This document shows, piece after piece, positions 20,077-27,961 of a DNA stretch of 64,000 bases. How positions within the stretch are numbered: position 1 is the stretch's first letter; each line of letters opens with the position of its first letter. The notes under the pieces were generated by a model. That model searched no databases. It was given only the letters and a program-made list of their open reading frames with translations, and was not told the DNA's origin. This stretch comes from Halomicrobium salinisoli (GTDB taxonomy: Archaea; Halobacteriota; Halobacteria; Halobacteriales; Haloarculaceae), in assembly GCF_020405185.1 (NCBI RefSeq), contig NZ_CP084463.1, forward strand, positions 558,001 through 622,000. The letters are read 5' to 3'. A program made the translations under genes and the position numbers.

Positions 20077-21693
20077 TCAGTCAGCGACCGGCGTAGCGGT
20101 TTCCCCGGCGTCGGTCGTCGCCGCCGCTCCCCCTTCGCCGTCCGTCTCCCGCAGCAGTCGGTCGAGGACGGTCAGGTCGTCCTCGAAGTCGCCGTCCAGG
20201 GCCCGCGCCTCCGCGCGGAAGTGCTCGGCGAACCGGGGGAGTCGCTCGTCGTACGGCGCCGTCACCCGGAGGTCGACCGACTCCTGCTCCCACTGTCCCA
20301 GCTCCCGGCGCTCGACGGCGTCGTCGGCCTCGACGTCGGCGCCGCCGCGCTCGTGGGCCGCCCACGAGCGCACGAGCGAGGCGTAGTCGGTCAGCGCGAC
20401 GGCCTTCCGGACGCCGGGGCTCTCGAAGTGGGGCGCCTCGCGGTCGGTCAGGGCGACCTCGCGGGTCGTCTCGTGGGCCTCGCCGTCGGGGTCCTCGTAG
20501 CTGGCCGTCAGCGTCACCGTCGCGTCGGGCGCCGTGCGGTTCAGTTCCACGAGCATGACGCCGCCCTCCGTGCCGTTGGCGTTCGTCCGCGAGGGGAACA
20601 GCGTGTTCACGTGCAGCAGCTCACCGGTCTCGGGGTCGTTGGGCGAGCCGTAGACGGCCTCGACGTCGGCGCCGTCGCTCTCCAGCTGCAGGCTCAGGTT
20701 GTACGCCAGCGGGGTCACCATGTAGTCGAAGCCCTCGGTCATCCGCTCGTCGAAGGCCGTCGGCGACGTCACCGAGTAGTAGTTCGCGCCCCGCACCGTC
20801 GCGACGGCCTCGGTCAGGTCGGCGTTGAAGTCGACCCCGACGCCGACGAAGGTGGTGTGGACGCCCTCTCCGGCGCGCTCCTGCAGCCGCCCCTCGAGGC
20901 TCCGCCCGTCAGTGTCGCCGAGGTTCGGCATCGCGTCGGTCACGTAGATGACCCGCGCCGGGCGGGACTCGTTGGCCCGCTCGTCGAGCATCGCGTGAGC
21001 GGTCCGCATCCCGGCGTCGAGGTTCGTGCCCCCGTCGGCGCGGACGTCCCGCAGTCGCTGGTCGACGCCCGAGCGCTCCAGTTCGTCGACCCGCGCGAGC
21101 CCCTGGACCCGGCTGGCCGAGTCGTCGTAGGTGACGACGCCCAGCCGGTCCGCGCCGTTCAGCTCGTCGGTCATGCTGGCGACGGCGTCTGTCGCGGCGG
21201 TGATCTTCCGCCGGTCCGCGGCGGACTCGTCGCCGTCGTAGTGGTACTCGGAGAACCCGCTGTCCATCGATCCGGAGGTGTCCAGCACCACGACCACGTC
21301 CATGGGCTCGTGGTCGAAGCCCTCCGCCGAGAGCCCGGAGTCGAGGCCCACGGTCAGGTAGTGTTCCGTCTCGTTCGAGAGCGGGTCCTCGGCCACGCCC
21401 TGGCTGTAGGACGGGCAGAACCGCCGGTCGCAGTCGCTCTCGCCGGTGTCGAAGTAGTAGTCGTGGTACAGCCCCTCGTAGGTCATCGTCGACGGCCGCG
21501 GGACGTACCCCTCCTCGACGTTGCGTCGAAAGGTAGTCGCGTCCTGCGCGCCGCCGACGGAGGCGCCCAGCGAGGCGCTCCCCCCGGACGACGCGGCGTC
21601 GCCGCCGGTGAGGCCGGAGTCCCCGCCGGCCCCGGAACAGCCCGCCGTTATCGTGAGCAGTGCCACGCAGACGACCGCGAGCGCGGATCGCAT
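20077..21693 (-). CDS. VWA-domain lipoprotein
   Basis: 538 residues. The ATG at 21693 gives a compact lipoprotein signal, MRSALAVVCVALLTITAGC. A von Willebrand factor A domain spans about 135-310 with the MIDAS elements DTSGSMDSG and ADGGTNLDAGM and the downstream YVTDAMPNLG. The C-terminal part is beta-rich followed by a helical region (LPRFAEHFRAEARALDGDFE). Surface-anchored, likely mediating metal-dependent protein binding. An ATG five codons upstream is possible but weakens the signal peptide. Confidence 0.85.
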   Translation of the reverse strand: MRSALAVVCVALLTITAGCSGAGGDSGLTGGDAASSGGSASLGASVGGAQDATTFRRNVEEGYVPRPSTMTYEGLYHDYYFDTGESDCDRRFCPSYSQGVAEDPLSNETEHYLTVGLDSGLSAEGFDHEPMDVVVVLDTSGSMDSGFSEYHYDGDESAADRRKITAATDAVASMTDELNGADRLGVVTYDDSASRVQGLARVDELERSGVDQRLRDVRADGGTNLDAGMRTAHAMLDERANESRPARVIYVTDAMPNLGDTDGRSLEGRLQERAGEGVHTTFVGVGVDFNADLTEAVATVRGANYYSVTSPTAFDERMTEGFDYMVTPLAYNLSLQLESDGADVEAVYGSPNDPETGELLHVNTLFPSRTNANGTEGGVMLVELNRTAPDATVTLTASYEDPDGEAHETTREVALTDREAPHFESPGVRKAVALTDYASLVRSWAAHERGGADVEADDAVERRELGQWEQESVDLRVTAPYDERLPRFAEHFRAEARALDGDFEDDLTVLDRLLRETDGEGGAAATTDAGETATPVAD

Positions 21694-21859
21694 GCGAACT
21701 ACTTGCACGATACTGGTAAATAGCCCCGTCGATGGCTCTAACGGCGTTTTCAGTGAAACGGCTGTTTCAGTTACGACCAGATTAGCCTATTTCAACGCGC
21801 ACGCGAGCACGCGGTAACGGGTCGCAATCGCTTTCGGGACCGATTCCGTAGGCGGGCGC

Positions 21860-22840
21860 ATGACCGACCTCGCGGGACTGGACTGGCGCGTGATCGGGGA
21901 GGAGGCCCGGCCCGGCGCGGAGACGATGGCGCTGGACGAGGTGGCCGCGGCGACGGCGGGCGAGGGCGGCCCGGCCACCGTCCGGGTGTACCAGTGGTCG
22001 CCGAGCACGCTCTCGCTGGGGTACTCGCAGGACCCCGAGACCGTCGACTGGGACTACTGCGAGCGCGAGGGGATCGACGTCGTGCGCCGGCCGACGGGCG
22101 GCGGCGCCATCTACCACGACGAGTTCGGCGACGTCTCCTACTCGATCGTCGTCCCCGCCGACGCCGTCCCCGGCGACCTGATGGACTCCTACGAGCTGCT
22201 CTGTCAGCCCGTCCTCGAGGCGTTCGCGGCGATGGGCGTCGACGCCGACTTCGCCAGCGAGGAGCGCCCCGCCGTCTACGAGCCCGCCTGCTACCTCCGG
22301 CCGCTGCACCCCGCCCACGACGTCGTCGGGCCGGACGGGCGCAAGATCAGCGGGAACGCCCAGTACCGCCGGCGCGACGCGGTCGTCCAGCACGGCTCGC
22401 TGACCGTCCGGCGGAACGCCGACCGCCACACCGCCGTCTTCGACGCGGACCTCGATCCCGACGCCTTCCGCGACCGCGTGACCTCGATCGAGGCCCACGC
22501 CGACGTCTCCCGCGAGGCTGCCGTCGAGACCCTCACCGACACGCTGGCCGACTGGGCCGGCGTCCAGCCGAACTGCGTGAGGCTGGGCTCAGTAGACGAC
22601 CAACGGGAGTCTACTGGCGTCCAGCCGAACTGCGTGAGGCTGGGCTCAGTAGACGACCAACGGGAGTCTACTGGCGTCCGGCCGAACTGCGTGAGGCCGG
22701 GCTCGGCAGACTCGCTACGCTCGTCTGCCGGCGCCGACCCCGGCTCGTGGACCGACGACGAGCTGGACCGTGCGGCCGACCTGGTCGACGCCAAGTACGG
22801 GACCGACGCGTGGACCCGCGAGGGCGAGGACCCGACCTAG
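21860..22840 (+). CDS. Lipoate/biotin-protein ligase family protein with in-frame repeat insert
   Basis: 326 residues. Residues 1-232 carry the LplA/BirA fold: ATVRVYQWSPSTLSLGYSQ, VVRRPTGGGAIYHDEFGDVSYS (substrate loop) and the lysine motif GRKISGNAQYRR. Expected to attach lipoate or octanoate to protein domains. Residues about 234-290 are three 19-residue repeats, GVQPNCVRLGSVDDQREST twice and a diverged third, encoded by 57-bp tandem repeats; the normal C-terminus (WTDDELDRAADLVDAKYG) resumes after it. The frame stays open through the insert. Confidence 0.85.
   Translation: MTDLAGLDWRVIGEEARPGAETMALDEVAAATAGEGGPATVRVYQWSPSTLSLGYSQDPETVDWDYCEREGIDVVRRPTGGGAIYHDEFGDVSYSIVVPADAVPGDLMDSYELLCQPVLEAFAAMGVDADFASEERPAVYEPACYLRPLHPAHDVVGPDGRKISGNAQYRRRDAVVQHGSLTVRRNADRHTAVFDADLDPDAFRDRVTSIEAHADVSREAAVETLTDTLADWAGVQPNCVRLGSVDDQRESTGVQPNCVRLGSVDDQRESTGVRPNCVRPGSADSLRSSAGADPGSWTDDELDRAADLVDAKYGTDAWTREGEDPT
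22561..22731 (+). repeat. Three in-frame 57-bp tandem repeats with paired stems
   Basis: Units start at 22561, 22618 and 22675. Units 1 and 2 are identical; unit 3 differs. Each unit holds two inverted repeats with 11-nt loops: in unit 1 CCAGCC/GGCTGG and AGTAGAC/GTCTACT, in unit 3 CCGGCC/GGCCGG and GGCAGAC/GTCTGCC. The changes are on both sides of the stems, so pairing is kept. The second loop is rewritten in unit 3. Confidence 0.9.
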
Positions 22841-23220
22841 TCGCCGGCCGCCGGCGAGTTTCCTCGGCGGCCCGCGCGAAATCTACCCTCGAACGAAATT
22901 CGGGTTCTAGACAGGTAGCGTCGCCTCTCCGGTGAGAGTAGCTTCGGACCGACGTCGCGTCGCGCGGTTACGGACCGGTCGATCCGAGCGACGACTCGCT
23001 AGGCTCACCTGACCTGTCCAGCCACGACGAATAAGATTCAAGACTCGTACGTCCCTTGCCACGGACCCAGCGAAGCAACTACAGCGTGGAGAAGGCCGAT
23101 GGAAGTAGGACGCCTTGGTCTTCTCCCTCCGGCGGAATAAGCCTTTCCCACGTCGGGAGTGGCGACGCCGTCCGGAGTGGCGCGTCCGCGGGCCAGCGCG
23201 CGCCGCGGGCACAGCCAGCC
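22841..23220. other. Intergenic region, no gene
   Basis: No coding or RNA gene supported. GGAGAAG (23088-23094) can pair with CTTCTCC (23120-23126), and an inner AAGGC/GCCTT pairing is also possible, making a hairpin about 95 nt before the next ATG. A TATA-like GAATAAGATTC sits near 23030. Confidence 0.4.
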
Positions 23221-23781
23221 ATGCCCAAGTCACAGGAGAGTCAGCCCCGCGAGGCCGATCAGTTCGGGGTCACGGCGGAGTGGTCGATCGCAGCCGGACA
23301 GCTAGCGGACGGGCGGGCCCCGCCCGGCGACGAACTGCAGCGCCCGTGGCTGTTCGCCCTCCCCGGCGCGCTCGGGGCCGCCTACGCGGCCGTCGCGGCA
23401 CTGGTCGGCCCGGGCGTCTTCGACACGGGCGCCGCCGGCCTCCGCGGCCTCGCGGCGGTCGGCCTGTTGAGCGTACTCGTGCTCGTCTCCGTCTGGGCGT
23501 CGGCGCGCCTGTACGACGACGCCCTCGCTCTGCGCGAGACCGACGCCGACTGGCAGCCCCGACCCTGGCGCTACCTCTTCGGCGGAGCCGCCGCGCTGAC
23601 CGCGCTCCGGGTCGTCCAGCTGTGGACCGGTGCCGTCAGCCCGGCCCGGCCGGTCCCGTACCTCGCCGGCACCGTCGTCGTCGCGCTCACCCTCGCGTCC
23701 GTCGTGGCCGGGCCGGCGTACCTCCTCCGGCGGGCGCGAACGCTCGGGCGCGTCGGCGCGGCGACGACGGGCGAGGAGTGA
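23221..23781 (+). CDS. Four-helix membrane protein, unknown
   Basis: 186 residues from the ATG at 23221. A soluble N-terminus of about 40 residues (FGVTAEWSIAAGQLADGRAP) precedes four transmembrane segments around 45-65, 75-95, 120-140 and 150-170. No family recognised. Convergent with the HerA-like gene, 3 bp between stops. Confidence 0.65.
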   Translation: MPKSQESQPREADQFGVTAEWSIAAGQLADGRAPPGDELQRPWLFALPGALGAAYAAVAALVGPGVFDTGAAGLRGLAAVGLLSVLVLVSVWASARLYDDALALRETDADWQPRPWRYLFGGAAALTALRVVQLWTGAVSPARPVPYLAGTVVVALTLASVVAGPAYLLRRARTLGRVGAATTGEE

Positions 23782-23784
23782 GGC

Positions 23785-25119
23785 TCAGCCGAGCAGCGTC
23801 ACCGCGCCGAGGCCGGCCAGAACGCCGACCGCGAGCACCGCGAGCAGGACCAGCAGGCCGACGACGGGCCGGCCCTCGGTCGACTGCGACGGGCCGTCCA
23901 GGGGGTCCGGACGACCGCCGCCGGCGCCCACCTGCCGCGCGACGGCGCGCTCCACCGTCGCGCCGAGCCTGACCGTCGCCGCGCCGAGGGCACCGACCAG
24001 ATAGGCGACGAACTCGGCCACCTCCCACAGCGGGTCGTCGGCCGCCGGCGGCGCGTCGCCCTCGCCGGCCTCGACCTCGCTCTCTCCGCCGGAGCCGTCC
24101 GTCAGCGACGCCGCCGCTGTCGCGCTCGAAGCGGTCGCGCTCGAACCGGACGCGCTGGTGGCGGCCGACGAGCCCGACGCGTCGCTCCCGCCGTCGTCGC
24201 TCTCCGCGCCGCCGTCGCTCTCCGCGGCGTCCCCCGTCGCCGCACCGTCGGACGGCTGCTCGCCGACGGCCGCCCGCAGCTCCCCGACGATGTCCGTCTC
24301 CACCTCCGTGAGGTCGGGCTGGTCCATGCCGTCGAGGCCGGGCGTGGCGCCGGCGTCGAACGTCTCCTTCCGGCGGAACCTGACGCGCCGGTGGCGTTCG
24401 TCCCAGTCGGTCATGAGGATGGCCTCGCCGGGGTCCAGTGTCTGGACCTCGTCGGCCGCGTCCCGCCCCAGAATCCGGGCCACGACGTCGGTGTCGTTCT
24501 CCCAGGTGAGTCGGTGCCAGACGAGCCAGTCGCACTGGGTGATGTAGTCCTTCTCGACGGAGGAAGGGCGCTGGGACATCGCGCAGATGCCGAGGCCGCG
24601 CTTGCGGCCGCGCTTGGCGATCCTGATCAGCATCTCGCCCAGTTCGTCGAGGCCGCCCGACTGGGGCATGAACTCGTGGGCCTCCTCGACGAGCACGAGA
24701 AACGGCGTCTTGGCCTCCTTCTCCTTCACGAACAGCGAGCGAAGCACGTCGTGGACCAGCCGCCGGCCCTCGCTGGCCTCGACGAACCCGGACACGTCGA
24801 GGATGATCGGCACGCCGCGGTCCAGCGCGATCTCGGCCAGCTTGTCGGCGTGGCGCGGGCCGACCTGCGCGTCGCAGTGGTCGTCGCCGCCGACGTGGAG
24901 CAGCTCGTACCGCTCCTTGAGGCCGTAGTACTCGCCGTCGGTGTCGACGATCAGCAGCGGGACCGACTCCGACAGCAGTTCCTCCGCGAGCACGCTGGCG
25001 GTGTTGGACTTCCCGCTCCCGGACTTGCCCGTGACGAATCCCCTGCCGGTCACGACGTCGACGAGGGGCATGGGCTCGTCGTCCTCCGTGAGCGAGATCG
25101 TCCGGTCGGCCTCGGCCAT
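23785..25119 (-). CDS. HerA-like ATPase with C-terminal membrane anchor
   Basis: 444 residues. Residues 1-265 are a HerA/VirB4-type (DUF87) RecA-like ATPase: Walker A TGKSGSGKSNT near 30, Walker B PFLVLVEEAHEFMP near 148, and arginine-rich KRGRKRGLG plus SQRPSSV. Residues about 290-350 are a Ser/Ala/Gly/Asp-rich linker and the C-terminus ends in a hydrophobic helix (VVGLLVLLAVLAVGVLAGLG). Classical HerA works with NurA in DNA end resection; no nurA is adjacent and the membrane helix suggests another role. Confidence 0.82.
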   Translation of the reverse strand: MAEADRTISLTEDDEPMPLVDVVTGRGFVTGKSGSGKSNTASVLAEELLSESVPLLIVDTDGEYYGLKERYELLHVGGDDHCDAQVGPRHADKLAEIALDRGVPIILDVSGFVEASEGRRLVHDVLRSLFVKEKEAKTPFLVLVEEAHEFMPQSGGLDELGEMLIRIAKRGRKRGLGICAMSQRPSSVEKDYITQCDWLVWHRLTWENDTDVVARILGRDAADEVQTLDPGEAILMTDWDERHRRVRFRRKETFDAGATPGLDGMDQPDLTEVETDIVGELRAAVGEQPSDGAATGDAAESDGGAESDDGGSDASGSSAATSASGSSATASSATAAASLTDGSGGESEVEAGEGDAPPAADDPLWEVAEFVAYLVGALGAATVRLGATVERAVARQVGAGGGRPDPLDGPSQSTEGRPVVGLLVLLAVLAVGVLAGLGAVTLLG

Positions 25120-25256
25120 GAATTGAACACCATTTGTATTTCGAGCAGTAAATGCTTCCTGTCCAAACTGAAGGTGGTCTGTCTCTTCCCGGATACCGAC
25201 GAATACCCTCGAGACCCCCAGTAGGCTTTTGGCCCCATAACCGGATGAGAAGGGCC

Positions 25257-25706
25257 ATGGGCGTTCGAGCGCGGCTGGTCGACGGCCTCCGGCGGACGGT
25301 AGCGACGCGGATGGCGCTGGGCGTGATCGTCCTGTCGGTGCTGCTGACGGCGAGTTTCGTCGGCCTCCTCGGACTGATCAGCAGCGCGCCCCTCGACGTG
25401 GGGTCGCGGCTCCCGGCGTACGTGCTCGTGATGGGCATCGTCTTCGTCGTCGGCATCGTCAGGCTGGACACGCCCGAGCGGGACGGGGCGACGGTGCTGG
25501 TCGCCGTCGCCGGCCTGTCCGTCCTCGCGCTGGTCCTGACCGGCCTCGCGACGGAGGGCGCGTTCTACACCGCCCTGCGACCGGACCAGGTGATCACGTC
25601 GCAGCTGATCCTCTACTTCGGCGCCGCGGGGCTGGTCTGTACCGGCGTCGTCATCTGGGCGCTGCACCACTGGCGGGAGTTCGCCTCCTCCGCGCCGGCG
25701 GAGTGA
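25257..25706 (+). CDS. Four-helix membrane protein, unknown
   Basis: 149 residues from MGVRARLVDGL at 25257; an ATG four codons earlier (25245) is equally possible. Four hydrophobic segments (MALGVIVLSVLLTASFVGLLG, AYVLVMGIVFVVGIV, VLVAVAGLSVLALVLTG, LILYFGAAGLVCTGVVIWAL). A TATA-like CTTTTGG is near 25225. Haloarchaeal conserved type without assigned function. Confidence 0.65.
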   Translation: MGVRARLVDGLRRTVATRMALGVIVLSVLLTASFVGLLGLISSAPLDVGSRLPAYVLVMGIVFVVGIVRLDTPERDGATVLVAVAGLSVLALVLTGLATEGAFYTALRPDQVITSQLILYFGAAGLVCTGVVIWALHHWREFASSAPAE

Positions 25707-25817
25707 GCGACGGCGCGCCGCGCCATCCCTCGACGGTATCTGGCCACTGCCCGCCCAGCGACCCGCGACGCCGGCGGTCCGGAACAGCTATGCCGGGCCA
25801 GTCCCGAACGGGTTCCC

Positions 25818-26651
25818 ATGCGCGTCGGAGCACACACGTCGATCGCGGGCGGGGCGTACAACGCGGTCGACGAGCAGGTCGAGTACGGCGGCAACTGCGG
25901 GCAGATCTTCAGCCACTCGCCGCAGGTCTGGCAGGACCCGAACATCGACGACGACGAGGCCGAGCAGTTCCGCGACCGCACGGACGAGCACGGCGTCGGC
26001 CCGTGGGTCATCCACTCCTCGTACCTCGTGAACCTCTGTACCCCCAAGGACGACCTCCGCGAGAAGTCCATCGACTCCATGCAGAAGGAGGTCGACGCCG
26101 CCGACAAGCTCGGCGTCGAGTACGTCAACGTCCACCTGGGCGCCCACACCGGCGCCGGCGTCGACCAGGGCCTGGACAACGCCGCGAGCGCGCTGGACGA
26201 ACTGGACATCCCGGACGGCGTAACCGTCCTCGTGGAGTCCGACGCCGGCAGCGGCACCAAGCTCGGCGGCGAGTTCGAGCACCTCGCCGAGGTCCTCTCC
26301 CGCTCCGGGCAGGACCTGGAGGTCTGCCTCGACACCGCCCACATGTTCGCCGCGGGCTACGACCTCTCGACCCCCGGCGGCGTCGAGGACACCGTCGCCA
26401 CCTTCGACGACGTGGTCGGGCTGGACAAACTGGCCTGCATCCACCTCAACGACTCCAAGCACGAGTGCGGGACGAACAAGGACGAACACGCCCACCTCGG
26501 CGAGGGGAAGATCGGCGAGGACGGGATGCGCGCGATTCTGACCCACGAGGACCTCGCGGACGTTCCCTTCGTGCTGGAGACGCCCACCGAGGACGGCAAG
26601 GGCTTCGCGTGGAACGTCGAGCGAGCGAGAGAGCTCGGTGGCGCGAACTGA
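25818..26651 (+). CDS. nfo: Endonuclease IV (apurinic/apyrimidinic endonuclease)
   Basis: 277 residues. Cuts DNA 5' of abasic sites in base-excision repair using a trinuclear zinc site. Ligand motifs are all present: VGAHTSI near residue 3, NVHLGAHTG near 110, VLVESDAG near 145, [12 protein letters not shown] near 178, [10 protein letters not shown] near 213 and VLETPTEDG near 256. The last codons (ELGGAN) lie in the first unit of a 63-bp tandem repeat that continues past the stop. Confidence 0.95.
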   Translation: MRVGAHTSIAGGAYNAVDEQVEYGGNCGQIFSHSPQVWQDPNIDDDEAEQFRDRTDEHGVGPWVIHSSYLVNLCTPKDDLREKSIDSMQKEVDAADKLGVEYVNVHLGAHTGAGVDQGLDNAASALDELDIPDGVTVLVESDAGSGTKLGGEFEHLAEVLSRSGQDLEVCLDTAHMFAAGYDLSTPGGVEDTVATFDDVVGLDKLACIHLNDSKHECGTNKDEHAHLGEGKIGEDGMRAILTHEDLADVPFVLETPTEDGKGFAWNVERARELGGAN

Positions 26652-26850
26652 GTGAGCGCCGCCGAATAAGCGAACGGGAGCGAAGTGACCCGTGAGCTCG
26701 GTGACGCGTAAGCGTCACCGGACAGGCGAGCGGGAGCGACGGAAGGAACGACACGCGAGCTGGGCGACTCGTAGAGTCGCCGAATAGGCGAGCGGGAGCG
26801 AACGGAGTGAGCGACACGCGAGCCGGGCGGCGCGTAGCACGGCCGAGCTA
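26631..26850 (+). repeat. 63-bp tandem repeats starting in the end of nfo
   Basis: Units at 26631-26693, 26694-26756, 26757-26819 and a partial copy from 26820. Each begins GAGCT(C/G)GG and contains a hairpin: 26637-26663 (11-nt loop, one G-T pair), 26700-26719 (GGTGACGC/GCGTCACC) and 26763-26781 (GGCGACTC/GAGTCGCC). Stem sequences differ between units yet pair in each. The trailing parts share CGAGCGGGAGCGA. Confidence 0.85.
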
Positions 26851-27240
26851 ACTCGCGCGGCCGACTGCTTCTCGGAGTCCGTCGACGCCGACAGCGAGCG
26901 CGAACCATCCCGCGACCAACATAGCTACCGTGGCGACGAGAGCGCCGACAGCTAGCGGACGAGTCGGGTACGTCGGCACGAACAACTGACTGAGGGACAT
27001 CAGTCCGAGTGCACTGACGAAGAACAACCAGACGTCAGCGACGGTCGCGTCGAGTCGCTCGGCACCCGTCCAGACGAACCAGACGGCGACGACGGCCGCG
27101 GCGATGGTCCCCCCAGTCCACACGTACGCCTGCAGGAACGGATCTGGTGGGAGGAGAACTCCTCCGATCCCGAACGCGAGTTGCACCAGCGCCACGAAGG
27201 TCAGGAAGAAGGCCAGCGAATCTCTCATCGGTGATTGCAT
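26848..27240 (-). CDS. Four-helix membrane protein, unknown
   Basis: 130 residues with four transmembrane segments (LAFFLTFVALVQLAFGIGGVL, IAAAVVAVWFVWTG, VWLFFVSALGLMSLSQL, LVATVAMLVAGWFALAV). A second ATG four codons in (27228) may be the true start. G+C here is lower than in neighbouring genes. Its stop codon sits in the partial last unit of the nfo-end repeat. Function unknown. Confidence 0.6.
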   Translation of the reverse strand: MQSPMRDSLAFFLTFVALVQLAFGIGGVLLPPDPFLQAYVWTGGTIAAAVVAVWFVWTGAERLDATVADVWLFFVSALGLMSLSQLFVPTYPTRPLAVGALVATVAMLVAGWFALAVGVDGLREAVGRAS

Positions 27241-27392
27241 TCCGTCGGGGGAGAAATGAATTGCCGTTCACCGGCGTCCCGGTCGTCGGTCGCCTCGAAG
27301 CGAACGCCGGTACCTCCCCCGATTCGCCGGGTAAGTCGCCGTTACTCCAGTAACCGCCGAATAGACTTCCCCGCCGAGCCCCAAGGCCGGAC

Positions 27393-27944
27393 GTGACCGA
27401 CGTCGCTGGACACATCGGGATGGCGCTCGTATGGCTCGCACCGGCGTGGTTCGTCGTGGACCGGACTGGGCCCGCGGCGACGTTCGTCGGGGTCGGCGCC
27501 TGGTTCGGGATGCTCCCGGACGTCGACCTCGTCCTCAGTGACTACTTCGAGACGGTCCAGCACCACGGGATACTCCACACCGTGCTGGCGGTCTCGATAC
27601 TCGCCGCGATCATCGGCCCGATCGTCGGATGGGTCCTGAAGCGGACGCTCGGCGGCAGCGAGTGGTTCCCGGCGGAGGCGGCGGACGACGCCGCCGCGTT
27701 CGGCTTCCTCGCCGTCTGGATCCCGGGAATGTCACACCTCTTCGCGGACGTGCTGTCGGCTCCGGACATCGCCCAGGCGATCGAGCCGTTCTGGCCCCTC
27801 TACCGGCAGTCGCTCGGCATCGACGTCGTCTGGTACAACAACCCGTGGTTCAACTGGGGACTGCTGGTCGCGGGCGTCGCCCTCCACCTCGCGCTGTACT
27901 GGCGGCGCTCGCGGGCCGCGACGCCGACGCCGGCCGGCCAGTAG
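27393..27944 (+). CDS. DUF457/YdjM-type membrane hydrolase
   Basis: 183 residues from a GTG at 27393. Pattern of the membrane-bound metal-dependent hydrolase family (DUF457): HIGMALVWLAPAWFV, MLPDVDLVL, HHGILHTVLAVSIL and PGMSHLFADVLS provide His and Asp residues at the membrane face, with about four hydrophobic segments and a C-terminal helix (WGLLVAGVALHLALYW). Substrate unknown. Confidence 0.8.
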   Translation: MTDVAGHIGMALVWLAPAWFVVDRTGPAATFVGVGAWFGMLPDVDLVLSDYFETVQHHGILHTVLAVSILAAIIGPIVGWVLKRTLGGSEWFPAEAADDAAAFGFLAVWIPGMSHLFADVLSAPDIAQAIEPFWPLYRQSLGIDVVWYNNPWFNWGLLVAGVALHLALYWRRSRAATPTPAGQ

Positions 27945-27961
27945 CGGTCCCGATCCGGCGC

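Noticed and set aside
22561..22731. Possible CRISPR array in the 57-bp repeats
   Set aside because: Units are directly adjacent, identical throughout in two copies, with no unique spacers, and lie inside an open gene.
26631..26850. Possible CRISPR or attachment array downstream of nfo
   Set aside because: Tandem units without spacers and with diverging stems; no cas genes in the window.
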